A stretch of 64,000 nt of DNA from Cellulomonas sp. JZ18 (GCF_009720485.1 NZ_CP045245.1:2852001-2916000), one strand, 5' to 3'. Positions 19,631 to 30,381 are shown, counted from the stretch's first letter. The notes: generated from the letters alone by a model not told the origin. Program-made: numbers and translations.

Positions 19631-20837
19631 CAGGCGCCCACCGCCACCGAGCTGAGGCCGGCGGCCCGCGCGCGCTCGACGGCGCCCGGCAGCACGTCCA
19701 GCACGGCGTCGACGTCGGCCTGCGTGGACGTGCGCCCGAGGCTGAAGCGCAGCGCGCCGCGCGCGTCGTCCTCGCCGACGCCCATCGCGAGCAGCACGTG
19801 CGACGGACGCGGCACCCCGGCCTGGCAGGCGGAGCCCGTGGACGCCTCCACGCCGGCGGCGTCGAGGAGGTACAGCAGGGAGTCGCCCTCGCAGCCCGCG
19901 AACGTCAGGTGCGCGTTGCCCGGCAGCCGCCGCGCGGGGTCCGCCGGGCCGCGCAGCACGGCGCCGGGCACGGCGGCGAGCACGCGCCGCACGAGGTCGT
20001 CGCGCAGCGCGCCGACGCGGCGGGCGGACGCCTCCTGCTCCGCGACGGCGGCCTGCGCGGCGACGGCGAACGACGCGAGCAGCGGCGCGTCGAGCGTCCC
20101 GGACCGCACGCCCCGCTCCTGGCCGCCGCCGTGCAGGACGGGCGTGAGGTCGAGCCCGCGCCGCACCAGCAGGGCGCCGGTCGACCCCGGCCCGCCGAGC
20201 TTGTGGCCGCTGACCGTGAGCGCGTCCGCGCCGCACGCCGCGAGGTCGACGGGCACCTGCCCCACCGCCTGCACCGCGTCGACGTGCACGGGCACGCCGT
20301 GCCGGTGCGCGAGGGCGACGACCTCCTCGACCGGCTGCAGCGCGCCCACCTCGTTGTTCGCCCACATGACCGAGACCAGCGCCGCGGCGTCGGGGTGCCG
20401 CTCGAGCTCCTCGCGCAGCGCCTCGACCTCCAGCACGCCGTCGCCGTCGACGGGCAGCAGGACGAGCTCGGCCCCGCGTGCTCGGCCATCCAGAACGCGG
20501 GGTCCAGCACGGCGTGGTGCTCGACCGCGGAGACGAGCAGCCGCCGCCGGCGGGCGTCGGCCGTGCGGCGGGCCCAGAACAGGCCCTTGACGGCGAGGTT
20601 GTCGGCCTCGGTCCCGCCCGCCGTCCACACGACCTCGCTCGGCCGGGCGCCCAGGGACGCCGCGAGCCGCTCGCGCGCCTCCTCGACGGTGCGCCGCGCG
20701 GCGCGCCCCGCGGTGTGCAGCGAGGACGGGTTCCCGACGTGCGCGAGCGCGGCCGTGAGCGCCTCGACGGCCGCGGGGAGCATCGGTGTGGTGGACGCGT
20801 GGTCCAGGTAGACCGCGCGACGGCGGGGTGCGCTCAC
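19630..20837 (-). CDS. Cysteine desulfurase, NifS/IscS class (frameshift in assembly)
   Basis: This PLP enzyme converts cysteine to alanine and passes on the sulfur, here most likely to MnmA encoded next. One missing base in the four-C run at 20472-20475 splits the frame between [11 protein letters not shown] and [12 protein letters not shown]; restored, it has 402 residues. Motifs: [10 protein letters not shown] at the N terminus, EHHAVLD, the PLP-lysine segment [13 protein letters not shown], and the mobile-loop cysteine in STGSACQAG, followed by PSHVLLAMG. The GTG start is six bases after a TAGACT -10 box, suggesting a leaderless transcript that carries the whole operon to 17082. Confidence 0.92.
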
Positions 20838-20843
20838 CGCCCC

Positions 20844-20849
20844 AGTCTA
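20844..20849 (-). promoter_or_regulatory. Candidate -10 box of the desulfurase/mnmA operon
   Basis: TAGACT on the minus strand lies six bases before the GTG start at 20837. This fits the TANNNT pattern and spacing of leaderless actinobacterial promoters. No clear -35 element is seen. Confidence 0.5.
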
Positions 20850-20973
20850 CGAACGCCCGTCGCACGGACCCGCGCGGGGCACGTGGGGACGACCTGGGGA
20901 GGACCTGCGCACGCGGCGTCGCGATCACCTGTTCACCCGTGCCGGGCCGGACGTTCCTGGCAGGATGTGGCGC

Positions 20974-21962
20974 GTGAGTGCCGACGACGTCATCGCGCTG
21001 CCGCTCGCCTTCGGCGGACAGCGGCTCGACTGGCGCGACCTGCCGCGCGGCGTGCGCGAGCGGATCCAGACGCTGGCCGGCGCGCGCGTCACCGCCGAGA
21101 GCACGCCGACCAGCGGCTTCTCCCCCGGCTTCGTGGCCGTGCTGGAGCTCACCGACGGCCGGGCGGTCTTCGTCAAGGCCGTCTCCCCGGACCAGAACCC
21201 GGAGTCGCCGGACCTCGCGCGTGCCGAGATCCGCGCGGCCCGCGCCCTGCCGCCCGAGGTGCCCGCCCCCGGCTGCGCTGGTGGGACGACGACGGCGAGT
21301 GGGTGGTGCTGGGCTTCGACGCCGTGCAGGGGCGCCAGCCGGAGCTGCCGTGGCGGTCGGACGACCTGCAGCTCGTGCTCGCGGCCGTCGACGCGCTGGC
21401 CGAGGCCGAGCCCCTGCCCCGGCACGACCTGCCGCGCACGGACGACCGGCTCGCGACCGACTTCACCGGGTGGCGTTCGCTGCACCGGCTCGCACCGCAG
21501 CACCGCGCCGAGGTCGTCGCGGGCGTCGGGGAGCCCGGACGGTGGGCGCTCGAGCACCTGGACGACCTGGTGCGCTTCGAGCAGGACGCCCTGCGGGTGT
21601 GCGCGGGCGACAGCCTCGTGCACGGCGACCTGCGCGCGGACAACGTCATGGTCGAGGACGGGCACGACCGCGTGTGGCTCATCGACTGGCCGCACGCGTC
21701 CGTCGGCGCGCCGTGGCTCGACCTGGCGTTCATGCTGCCGAGCGTGGCGCTGCAGGGCGGCGGCGACCCGGCGCGGATCTTCGCCGAGCGGCCCGTCTCC
21801 GACGGCGTCTCCCGTGCGGACCTGCGCGCGGGCCTGACCGGTCTGGCGGGCTACTTCGCCTGGGCCTCGGGGCAGCCCGCCCCGCCGGGCATCCCGAACC
21901 TGCGGCCGTTCCAGGCGGCGCAGGCCGCCGCGACGCTGCAGTGGCTGCGCGAGCTCACCTGA
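20974..21962 (+). CDS. Phosphotransferase, aminoglycoside/choline kinase-like (APH) family (frameshift in assembly)
   Basis: A missing base in the five-C run at 21266-21270 splits a 329-residue APH-fold kinase. N-terminal lobe: SGFSPGFVAVLEL and AVFVKAVSPD. Catalytic loop and metal site: SLVHGDLRADNVMVED, then VWLIDWPHASVGAPWLDLAF. Such proteins phosphorylate small hydroxylated molecules. The W-P-H-A-S-x-G-A-P-W form of the metal loop is typical of an uncharacterised actinobacterial subgroup, so no substrate or antibiotic resistance is claimed. GTG 20974 was preferred to ATG 20965, which lies inside the possible AGGA/-10 element. It is divergent from the desulfurase operon and ends 12 bp from convergent etfA. 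Confidence 0.85.
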
Positions 21963-21974
21963 CGCGGCCCGGCG

Positions 21975-22955
21975 TCAGCCCTGCCGCCGGCGCAGCTCGG
22001 CGGCGGCCTGCGGCAGCACCGTGAACAGGTCGCCCACCACGCCGAAGTCGGCGATCTCGAAGATCGGTGCGTCCGGGTCGGAGTTGACCGCCACGATCGT
22101 GCCGGAGGCCTGCATGCCACCGCGGTGGTGCACGGCGCCGGAGACGCCGGCGCCGATGTAGAGGCGGGGGGAGATCGTCACGCCCGTCTGGCCGATCTGC
22201 GCGTCGTGCCCGATCCAGCCCTCGTCGGTCGCGACGCGCGTGGCGCCGACCGCGGCACCGAGCACGTCGGCGAGCTCCTCGACGGGCGAGAAGTCGCCCT
22301 CGGTGCCGCGCCCGCCCACGACGACGACGTGCGCCGAGCCGAGGTCCGGCCGGCCCGAGTCCGCGCGCTCGGTCCGCTCGACGAGCCGCACGCGGCGCGA
22401 CGCGTCCGAGACGTCCACGGTGTGCTCCACGACCGCCGGCTGCGTCGGCGTCGCCGCGTCCTGCGCGGCGACCGAGTTGGCCTTGACGGTCACGAGCGCG
22501 ACCGGTGCCGTCACGGCGCAGCGGGTCGACCAGGTGCCGGCGAGCACGGTCTTGTGCGCGACGACACGGCCGTCCTCGAGCACCACGCCGTCGGCGTCCG
22601 TGACGACGCCCGCACCGGTGCGCACGGCGACGCGCGCCACGGCCTCCTTGTTCTCGAACGAGGAGACCGCGAGCAGCAGGGTCGCGCCGGTCGCCGCGAG
22701 GACCTGGACGAGGCCGTCGGCGAGCACGGCCGACACGTGCAGGTCGGCGTCCGTGACGAGCCGGTGCACCGTCGTCACACCCTGTTCGCCGAGCACGGGC
22801 AGCGCCGCGTCGGGTGCCTGCGCACCGGCCCAGACGCCCTCGACGGGGGCGCCGTCCGCGAGCGTGCGGGCGAGCGTGAGCAGCTCGCGCACCGGCGGCC
22901 GCAGCGTGCCGTCGGCGGCGTGGTCGAGCAGGACGAGCACGGGGGTGGCGGTCAC
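21975..22955 (-). CDS. etfA: Electron transfer flavoprotein alpha subunit
   Basis: This 326-residue protein is the FAD-binding subunit of ETF, which carries electrons from acyl-CoA and other dehydrogenases to the quinone pool. The C-terminal FAD domain is clear: AHVVVVGGRGTEG, IGQTGVTISPRLYIGAGVSG, GTIVAVNSDPDAPIFE and ADFGVVGDLF. GTG at 22955 has a GAGGA ribosome site seven bases upstream. The gene is 49 bp downstream of etfB in the same direction. It is intact and of normal length. Confidence 0.95.
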   Translation of the reverse strand: MTATPVLVLLDHAADGTLRPPVRELLTLARTLADGAPVEGVWAGAQAPDAALPVLGEQGVTTVHRLVTDADLHVSAVLADGLVQVLAATGATLLLAVSSFENKEAVARVAVRTGAGVVTDADGVVLEDGRVVAHKTVLAGTWSTRCAVTAPVALVTVKANSVAAQDAATPTQPAVVEHTVDVSDASRRVRLVERTERADSGRPDLGSAHVVVVGGRGTEGDFSPVEELADVLGAAVGATRVATDEGWIGHDAQIGQTGVTISPRLYIGAGVSGAVHHRGGMQASGTIVAVNSDPDAPIFEIADFGVVGDLFTVLPQAAAELRRRQG

Positions 22956-23004
22956 GGCGGTGTCCTCGGACTTCTCGGTGGGGCGACGGTGGAGGGGCGG
23001 CGCG

Positions 23005-23798
23005 TCAGACGAGGCCGCGGTCGACGAGCCAGGCGGCCAGGCGGGTGCCGGCGTCCCCGGTGTCGTGGACGAGCACGCGGTCCTCGCGCGGCGGGCGCGG
23101 GGCCGCGACGAGGATCTGCGTGCGTGCCCCGCGAGCCCCACGGTCGCCGGGTCGACGCCCAGGTCGGCGAGCGCGAGGGTCGTCACCGGCTTCTTGCGGG
23201 CGGCCATGATGCCCTTGAAGTTCGGGTACCGCGGCTCGTTGGTCTGGTCGGTGACCGCCACCAGCGCGGGCAGCGGCGCGGTGAGCACCTCGGTCGCGTG
23301 GTCGAGGTTCCGGGTCACGGTGACGGTGCCCGCCGCCGGGTCCACCGCGAGCTCCGCGGCGAGCGGCAGCGCGGGCAGGTCCAGGACCTCCGCGAGCGCG
23401 GTCGGCAGCAGCGACGTCAGGCCGTCCAGCCCCGCCATGCCCGTGAGCACCAGGTCGACGGGCGCGGACGCCGACAGGTGGCGCACCGCCGCGGCGAGGA
23501 CGGCGGCCGTGCCGATCGCGTCGGAGCCGGCGACGGCGTCGTCGAGCACGTGCACGGCCTCGTCGGCGCCCATCTGCAGGCCCTTGCGCACGGCGTCGAC
23601 GGCGTCGTCCGGGCCGACCGTCAGCACGACGACCTCGCCCCCGTGCTCCTCGACGAGCGCGAGGGCGGCCTCGACGGCGTTCTCGTCGAGCTCGTTCAGG
23701 GTCCCGTCGCCCCCGTCGCGCACGACCCGTCCGTCGGGGCCGAGCTGCCGGTCGGACTGGATGTCCGGGACGAACTTCACGCAGACGACGATCCTCAC
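23005..23798 (-). CDS. etfB: Electron transfer flavoprotein beta subunit (frameshift near C terminus in assembly)
   Basis: This is the AMP-binding subunit partner of EtfA. It starts VRIVVCVKFVPDIQS and has the family signature region NELDENAVEAALAL, GMAGLDGLTSLLP and EPRYPNFKGIMAARKKP. A missing base in the four-C run at 23127-23130 shifts the last ~45 residues; corrected, it ends DRGLV at 23005 with 264 residues. Uncorrected, the frame reads through into etfA. The GTG start is seven bases after a TAACGT -10 box, suggesting a leaderless etfBA transcript. Confidence 0.93.
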
Positions 23799-23805
23799 GC
23801 GCCGA

Positions 23806-23811
23806 ACGTTA
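23806..23811 (-). promoter_or_regulatory. Candidate -10 box of etfBA
   Basis: TAACGT on the minus strand is seven bases before the etfB GTG, matching a TANNNT leaderless promoter. It lies in the 128-bp divergent gap between etfB and glgX; I see no clear -35 and no other element there. Confidence 0.5.
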
Positions 23812-23926
23812 CCGCTGCGCGACCCCGCCCGGGCGGCCGACCGCACCGTGGGCACGGGCGTCCCGGCCGCCCGCGCGACCCGGGCCGTGCCGTCGTCCGG
23901 ACGCGCGTCCTGGCACCATGGGCCGT

Positions 23927-26128
23927 GTGAGCGCTCCCCCCGCCACCCCGTCGGCACGGCCGCCGCACCGGCTCGGCGTCCACGTCACGGACGCGGGCGT
24001 GGACGTGGCCGTGCTGGCGCCGCACGCGACCGCCGTCGAGCTGTGCCTGCTCGACGGCCCACCCGAGGCACCCGCGGAGCGGCGGGTGCGCCTCGACGGT
24101 CCCGAGCTCGGGCTGTGGACGGCCTCCGTGCCCGGCGTCCGGCCGGGGCAGCGCTACGGGTTCCGCGCGCACGGGCCGTGGGAGCCGGCCCGCGGCCTGC
24201 GGTTCAACCCCGCCAAGCTGCTGGTCGACCCGTACGCGCGCGGCCTCGTCGGCGAGCTGGGGTACGGGCCCGAGACGTACGGCCACGTCGTCGGCGACGA
24301 CCTCGTGGGCGACCCGTACGGGCCCGCGGACCCGCGTGACTCGGCGGCGCACGTGCCGCACGCCGTCGTGGTCGACACGCGGGCCCTGCCGGGCCCCGAC
24401 CCGGCCGCGAACCGCCCGCGCACCCCCTGGTCCCGCACGGTCGTCTACGAGGCGCACACCAAGGGCCTGACCCACCTGCACCCCGACCTGCCGCCCGAGC
24501 TGCGCGGCACGTACGCCGGTCTCGCGCACCCGGCCGTCGTCGCGCACCTGCAGAGCCTCGGCGTGACCGCGCTCGAGCTGCTGCCCGTGCACGCGTTCAC
24601 GTCCGAGCCGCACCTCGTCGCCAAGGGGCTCACGAACTACTGGGGCTACAGCACGCTGGGGTTCTTCGCCCCGCACGCGGCCTACGCGACGGCCGCCGCG
24701 CGCGCCGCCGGCCCGGCGGCCGTCCTCGACGAGGTGCGCGCCGCGGTGCACGCGCTGCACGAGGCCGGCATCGAGGTGCTCCTCGACGTCGTCTACAACC
24801 ACACGTGCGAGGGCGGCCTGCCGGGGCAGCACGTCGCGTGGCGCGGCCTCGACAACGCGTACTACTACCGGCACCTCGGCGGGGTGCCGGCCGCGCTCGA
24901 CGACGTCACGGGCACCGGCAACTCCCTCGACTTCTCCCGCACGGGCGTGGTCGCGACGGCGCTGGACTCGCTGCGCTACTGGGCCGACGTCGTGGGCGTC
25001 GACGGCTTCCGGTTCGACCTGGCGGTGACGCTCGGGCGCAGCCACGACGGGTACCGCGCGGACCACGCGATGCTCGTCGCCGTCGCGAGCGACCCGTCCC
25101 TCGGCCACCTCAAGCTGGTCGCGGAGCCGTGGGACGTCGGCCTGGGCGGCTGGCGCACGGGCCAGTTCCCGCCGCCGTTCGCGGAGTGGAACGACCGCTT
25201 CCGCAACGCGGTGCGCTCCTTCTGGCTCGCCGACCCCGGGCGCGCGGCGCACGGCCTGCCCGGGCACCGCGTGCGCGACCTCGCGACCCGTCTGGCCGGG
25301 TCGGTCGACCTGTTCGGCCACGGCACGCCCCCGCTGCTGCGCGGCCCGCAGGCGTCCGTGAACTACGTGACCGCCCACGACGGGTTCACGATGGCGGACC
25401 TCGTCGCCTACGACCACAAGCACAACGCGGCGAACGGCGAGCAGAACCGCGACGGGTCGGACGACAACCGGTCGTGGAACCACGGGGTCGAGGGACCCGT
25501 CACCCCGGACTCCCCCGCGGCCGACGTCGCACCGCTGCGCCGGCGCTCCATCCGGAACCTGTTCGCCACGCTCGTGCTGTCCGCCGGCACGCCGATGATC
25601 ACCGCGGGCGACGAGATCGGGCGCACGCAGCAGGGCAACAACAACGCGTACTGCCAGGACGGCCCGATCTCCTGGGTGCACTGGGACCTCAGCGACTGGC
25701 GCGCCAACCAGCTCGCGACCGCGCGGCACCTGCTCGCCCTGCGCCGCGAGCACCCCGCGCTGCGGCCGCACCGGTTCTACTCGGGCACCCCGGTGCGCGA
25801 GGGGGGACCGCGCGACCTCGCCTGGTACGGCGCGGACGGGGCGGAGTTCGACCACGGGCGGTGGCACGACGCCTCGATCCGCACCTTCCAGATGCTGCGC
25901 GTCGCGCCCGGCACCCAGGACGACCGCGTGCTGCTGGTCGTCAACGGCGCGCTCGCGGCGGTCGACGTCACGCTCGCGGGTGACGCCGACCGACCGTGGC
26001 GCCTGGCCTGGGACTCGCTGTGGGAGCACCCCGGCGAGGGCGCGACCTCGGGCGGCCCGCCGCACGCCGCGGCGGGTGACGTCGCCACGCTCGAGCCGCT
26101 GAGCATGCGGGTCTACGTGCTCGCCTGA
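23927..26128 (+). CDS. glgX: Glycogen debranching enzyme GlgX (GH13 isoamylase type)
   Basis: This enzyme hydrolyses alpha-1,6 branches of phosphorylase-limit glycogen. It has 733 residues from GTG 23927; ATG 23918 is three codons upstream. An N-terminal CBM48-like domain (PGQRYGFRAHGPW, LRFNPAKLLVDPYAR) precedes the GH13 barrel: VYEAHTKGLT, LLDVVYNHTCEG, nucleophile Asp in VDGFRFDLAVTLGR, acid/base Glu in LVAEPWDVG and stabiliser Asp in VTAHDGFTMADLVAYD. The loop AYCQDGPISWVHWD and C-terminal beta domain are typical of GlgX. The gene is intact. It stands beside the flavin dehydrogenase and shares the neighbourhood with glgP, with which it would degrade glycogen. Confidence 0.95.
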   Translation: MSAPPATPSARPPHRLGVHVTDAGVDVAVLAPHATAVELCLLDGPPEAPAERRVRLDGPELGLWTASVPGVRPGQRYGFRAHGPWEPARGLRFNPAKLLVDPYARGLVGELGYGPETYGHVVGDDLVGDPYGPADPRDSAAHVPHAVVVDTRALPGPDPAANRPRTPWSRTVVYEAHTKGLTHLHPDLPPELRGTYAGLAHPAVVAHLQSLGVTALELLPVHAFTSEPHLVAKGLTNYWGYSTLGFFAPHAAYATAAARAAGPAAVLDEVRAAVHALHEAGIEVLLDVVYNHTCEGGLPGQHVAWRGLDNAYYYRHLGGVPAALDDVTGTGNSLDFSRTGVVATALDSLRYWADVVGVDGFRFDLAVTLGRSHDGYRADHAMLVAVASDPSLGHLKLVAEPWDVGLGGWRTGQFPPPFAEWNDRFRNAVRSFWLADPGRAAHGLPGHRVRDLATRLAGSVDLFGHGTPPLLRGPQASVNYVTAHDGFTMADLVAYDHKHNAANGEQNRDGSDDNRSWNHGVEGPVTPDSPAADVAPLRRRSIRNLFATLVLSAGTPMITAGDEIGRTQQGNNNAYCQDGPISWVHWDLSDWRANQLATARHLLALRREHPALRPHRFYSGTPVREGGPRDLAWYGADGAEFDHGRWHDASIRTFQMLRVAPGTQDDRVLLVVNGALAAVDVTLAGDADRPWRLAWDSLWEHPGEGATSGGPPHAAAGDVATLEPLSMRVYVLA

Positions 26129-26130
26129 CC

Positions 26131-26136
26131 TACAGT
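26131..26136 (+). promoter_or_regulatory. Candidate -10 box for flavin dehydrogenase gene
   Basis: TACAGT lies three bases after the glgX stop and seven before the ATG at 26144, the arrangement of a leaderless TANNNT promoter. It argues for ATG 26144 rather than the in-frame GTG at 26135, which falls inside the box. Confidence 0.5.
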
Positions 26137-26143
26137 GCGCCCC

Positions 26144-27796
26144 ATGAGCCACCACGACGTCGTGGTCGTCGGTGCCGGCCTCGCGGGCCTGGTCACCACC
26201 GCCGAGCTGCTCGCCGCCGGGCGGCGCGTGCTCCTGCTGGACGCGGAGCCGCCCGCGAGCCTCGGGGGGCAGGCGTGGTGGTCGTTCGGCGGCCTGTTCC
26301 TCGTCGACTCCCCGGAGCAGCGGCGCCTGGGCGTGCGCGACTCGGCGGAGCTCGCGCTCGCCGACTGGCTGGGGTCCGCCGGCTTCGCCGACGACGGGTC
26401 GGACCGGTGGGGCCGGGCGTGGGCCGAGGGGTTCGTCGACTTCGCGGCCGGCGGCATGCGCGACTGGCTGCACCGGCTGGGCGTGCGGTGGTTCCCGCTC
26501 GTGCAGTGGGCGGAGCGCGGCGGGTACCTCGCCGACGGCCACGGCAACTCCGTCCCGCGGTTCCACGTCACGTGGGGCACCGGGCCCGGCGTCCTGGAGC
26601 CGTTCGTGCGGGCCCTGCTCGACGCGCACCGGGCGGGCCACGTCGAGGTGCGGTTCCGCCACCGCGTCACCGGGCTCGTCCTGACGGACGGGCGCGTCAC
26701 CGGGGTGCGCGGGGACGTCCTCGCGCCCGACCCGGCGCCGCGCGGGGCGCCGTCGGGCCGCTCGGTCCTGCGCCCCTTCGAGCTGCCCGCCCCCGCCGTG
26801 GTGGTGGCGACGGGCGGCATCGGGGCGAACCACGACCTCGTGCGCGCGACGTGGCCCGCGGACGCGGGCCGGCTGCCCGAGCGCATGCTCTCCGGGGTGC
26901 CCGACCACGTCGACGGCTCCGGCATCGCGGCGGCGAGGGACGCCGGGGCGCACGTCGCGCACGCCGGCCGGATGTGGCACTACCCCGAGGGGATCGCGAA
27001 CCACTCGCCGGTCTGGTCGCGGCACGGCATCCGCATCCTGCCCGGACCGAGCTCGCTGTGGCTCGACGCCGACGGCGAGCGGCTGCCGGTCCCGCTGTTC
27101 CCCGGTTTCGACTCCCACGGCGCGCTGCGGCACGTCACCGGGCGGGGCGACGACCACTCGTGGTTCGTGCTCGACCGCACCGTCCTCGGCGCGGAGCTCG
27201 CGCTGTCCGGGTCCGAGCAGAACCCCGACCTCACCGGGCGCAGCGTGCGGCAGCTGCTGCAGCGCGTGCTGCCCGGCGCGGTCGGACCGGTCGAGGAGTT
27301 CGCCCGGCGCTCGCCGGAGTTCGTCACGGCGACGACGCCGGCCGGGCTCGCCGCGGGCATGAACGCGCTGACGGGCACGGCACGGGTCGACGCCGACCGC
27401 CTGGCCCGCACGATCGCGGCGCGGGACGCGCAGGTCGCGACGGGTCTCGGCAAGGACCTGCAGGTGACGGCGAGCGCGATGGCGCGCCGCTACCCGGTGG
27501 ACCGGCTCGTCCGGGTGGCGCCACCGCACCGGTTCCTCGACCCGGCGCACGGGCCGCTGTACGCGGTGCGCCTGTCCGTGCTCACCCGCAAGACGCTCGG
27601 CGGGCTGGCCACCGACCTCGAGGGGCGCGTCCTGCGGCCGGACGGGGAGGTCCTGCCGGGGCTGTGGGCGGTCGGCGAGGCGGCGGGCTTCGGCGGCGGC
27701 GGCGTGCACGGCCACCGTGCGCTCGAGGGCACCTTCCTCGGCGGGTGCCTGTTCACGGGGCGCGTCACCGGCCGCGCGCTCGTCGACGTGCTGTGA
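26144..27796 (+). CDS. FAD-dependent dehydrogenase, fumarate reductase/ketosteroid dehydrogenase-like
   Basis: This 550-residue flavoprotein has an N-terminal dinucleotide fold VVVGAGLAGLVTTAEL and a second FAD segment VVVATGGIGANHDLVRATW. The C-terminal segment is GLWAVGEAAGFGGGGVHGHRA followed by EGTFLGGCLFTGR. It resembles the FAD_binding_2 proteins annotated as FAD-binding dehydrogenases, related to flavocytochrome fumarate reductase and 3-ketosteroid delta-1-dehydrogenase. The substrate cannot be told. There is no signal peptide. It could feed electrons to the EtfAB encoded nearby, but that is conjecture. It ends four bases from the convergent glgP gene. Confidence 0.88.
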   Translation: MSHHDVVVVGAGLAGLVTTAELLAAGRRVLLLDAEPPASLGGQAWWSFGGLFLVDSPEQRRLGVRDSAELALADWLGSAGFADDGSDRWGRAWAEGFVDFAAGGMRDWLHRLGVRWFPLVQWAERGGYLADGHGNSVPRFHVTWGTGPGVLEPFVRALLDAHRAGHVEVRFRHRVTGLVLTDGRVTGVRGDVLAPDPAPRGAPSGRSVLRPFELPAPAVVVATGGIGANHDLVRATWPADAGRLPERMLSGVPDHVDGSGIAAARDAGAHVAHAGRMWHYPEGIANHSPVWSRHGIRILPGPSSLWLDADGERLPVPLFPGFDSHGALRHVTGRGDDHSWFVLDRTVLGAELALSGSEQNPDLTGRSVRQLLQRVLPGAVGPVEEFARRSPEFVTATTPAGLAAGMNALTGTARVDADRLARTIAARDAQVATGLGKDLQVTASAMARRYPVDRLVRVAPPHRFLDPAHGPLYAVRLSVLTRKTLGGLATDLEGRVLRPDGEVLPGLWAVGEAAGFGGGGVHGHRALEGTFLGGCLFTGRVTGRALVDVL

Positions 27797-27800
27797 CGCG

Positions 27801-30369
27801 TCAGCCCGCCGTCGCGACCAGCCCCAGCTCGGCGGGCGAGGTCAGCGCCTCGTGCCGCGGCACGACCCGGACCGTGTAGCCGAACGCCCCCGTCGTCTCC
27901 AGGTCGACGTCCCCGGCGAACGCGTACCGGCCGGCCTCGAACGTGTCCGTCACCGCGAGCGCGCGCGTCGTGAACGACGTGAGCCGGTCCTCGGCGTCGA
28001 CGGGCCCGTGCAGCACCTGCACCTCGACGTCCTCGGGGTCAGGTCGCCGAGCGCGACCCACGCCTGCACGTGCAGGCGGTCCCCCACCTGCGGCGAGTCG
28101 CCCACGCCGCCCGAGTCGACGTGGTCCACCCGCACCGCGGGCCACGCGGCACGCACCCGGGCCTTCCACGCGGCCAGCTCGCGCGCCCCGGCGAGGTCGT
28201 CCTCGCGCAGGCGTGCGCCGGTCGCGGCCGCCGGCACGTACAGGTGCGCGACGTAGTCGGCGACCATGCGGGTGGCCTGCACCTTGGGTCCGAGCGTGGC
28301 GAGCGTGTGACGCACCATGTCGAGCCAGCGGCGCGGCACGCCCCGCTCGTCGCGGTCGTAGAACCGCGGGACCACCTGGTGCTCCAGCACGTCGTACAGC
28401 GCGGCGGCCTCGAGCGCGTCGCGCGTCTCGGGGTCCTCGACGCCGTCCGCGGTCGGGATGACCCAGCCGTTCTCGCCGTCGTACCACTCGTCCCACCAGC
28501 CGTCGAGGACGGAGAGGTTGAGGCCGCCGTTGAGCGCGACCTTCATGCCCGAGGTCCCGCACGCCTCCAGCGGGCGCAGCGGGTTGTTGAGCCACAGGTC
28601 GCAGCCCGGGTACAACGTGGCCGCCATCCGCATGTCGTAGTCGGGCAGGAACACGATGCGGTGCCGCACGTCGTGCTGGTCCGCGAACGCGACGAGGTCG
28701 GCGATGAGCCGCTTGCCGGGCGCGTCGGCCGGGTGCGCCTTGCCGGCGACGACGACCTGCACCGGCCGCTCGGGGTGCAGCAGCAGGGACCGGAAGCGGT
28801 CGGGGTCGGCGAGCATGAGCGTGAGGCGCTTGTACGTCGGGACGCGGCGCGCGAACCCGATCGTGAGGACGTCGGGCGAGAGCACGTCGTCGACCCAGCC
28901 GAGCTCGACGTCCGCCGCGCCGCGCTGCCGCCAGGACGCGCGCACCCGGGCGCGGGCGTCCTCGACCAGACGGGCGCGCAGGCGCCCGCGCAGGGACCAC
29001 AGCTGCTCGTCGGTGACGGCCTGCCGGCTCGTCCAGCCACGGCCGGTCGCCAGCTCCTGGGCCGTCATGCGCCCCGCCGCGAGCTCGGTGAGCTCCGGCG
29101 CGACCCACGTCGGGGCGTGCACGCCGTTCGTGATCGAGCCGATCGGCACCTCGGCGGGGTCGAACCCGGGCCACAGCGGCGCGAACATCTCGCGCGAGAC
29201 GCGTCCGTGGAGCACGGACACGCCGTTCGCCCGGCCGGCGAGCCGCAGCCCCATGACCGCCATGTTGAACGTGAGCGGGTCGCCGCCCTCGTGGTCCTCC
29301 GCACCCAGCGCGAGGACGGTCGGGACGGGCAGGGGCTCGTCCTCGAGCAGCGCCTGCACGTACTGCTCGACGACGCCCGCCTCGAAGCGGTCGATCCCCG
29401 CCGGCACCGGGGTGTGGGTGGTGAACACCGTCGTCGCGCGCACCACCTCGAGCGCGGTCGCGACGTCGGCTCCCTCGGCGGCGAGCTCGCGGATCCGCTC
29501 GACGCCCAGGAACCCCGCGTGGCCCTCGTTGGTGTGGAAGACGTCGGGAGCCGGGGCGCCGGTCAGCCGCGACCAGGCCCGCAGCGCGCGCACGCCCCCG
29601 ACCCCAGCAGCAGCTCCTGCTGGAGCCGGTGCTCCCCGCCGCCGCCGTAGAGCCGGTCGGTCACGTGCCGGCCCGCGTCGTCGTTGGCGGGCACGTCCGA
29701 GTCGAGCAGGAGCAGCGGGACGCGCCCGACCTGCGCGACCCAGACCTGCGCCTCGAGCGTGCGGGCGCCCGGCAGCGCGAGCCGGACGGCGGCCGGTGCG
29801 CCGTCGTCCTCGCGCAGGAGCGTCAGCGGCAGCCCGTCGGGGTCGAGCACGGGGTAGGTCTCCGTCTGCCACCCGTCGCGGTCGAGCGCCTGGCGGAAGT
29901 ACCCCGAGCGGTACAGCAGGCCGACGCCGACGAGCGGGACCCCGAGGTCGGACGCGCTCTTGAGGTGGTCGCCGGCGAGGATCCCGAGCCCGCCGGAGTA
30001 CTGCGGCAGCGCGGCCGCGAGGCCGAACTCCGGCGAGAAGTACGCGACGGACGCGGGCAGCGCCGCCCCGCCCTGCCGCTGGTACCAGCGCGGCTCGTGC
30101 CGGTACGACGTGAGGTCCGCCATCGCGGCCCGGACCCGGGCGACGACGCGCTCGTCGCGTGCGAGCGCGTCGAGCCGCTCGCGCGTCAGGGCGCCGAGGA
30201 ACGCGACCGGGTCGCCCTCGACCTCGTCCCACAGCGCGCGGTCCAGGTCGGCCAGCACGGCGCGCGTGCCGGGGTGCCAGGACCAGCGCAGGTTGCGGGC
30301 CAGGGTGTCCAGGCCGGCCAGCGGGGCGGGCAGGACGGTGCGCACGGTGAACCGGCGGATCGCTCTCAC
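27801..30369 (-). CDS. glgP: Alpha-glucan phosphorylase GlgP (two frameshifts in assembly)
   Basis: This enzyme releases glucose-1-phosphate from alpha-1,4-glucan. Missing bases in the four-C run at 29602-29605 and the four-G run at 28035-28038 split an 856-residue protein of the long phosphorylase family with an N-terminal DUF3417 domain. Landmarks: AYFSPEFGLAAALPQYSGG, AGDHLKSASDLGVPL, FHTNEGHAGF, THTPVPAG, SITNGVHAPTWV, GFARRVPTYKR, and the PLP-lysine segment EACGTSGMKVALNG followed by LDGWWDEWY. The last ~80 residues form an extra beta domain. The GTG start is six bases after TAGTCT, so the transcript is probably leaderless. It is divergent from glgE, so breakdown and synthesis genes share one control region. 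Confidence 0.95.
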
Positions 30370-30375
30370 GCGCGC

Positions 30376-30381
30376 AGACTA
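30376..30381 (-). promoter_or_regulatory. Candidate -10 box of glgP
   Basis: TAGTCT on the minus strand ends six bases before the glgP GTG. It lies in the 131-bp divergent region shared with the glgE promoter. No strong -35 is visible. Confidence 0.55.

Noticed and set aside
20974..21962. Calling the phosphotransferase an aminoglycoside-resistance gene
   Set aside because: Only the general APH fold is visible; no substrate-specific residues or resistance context support it.
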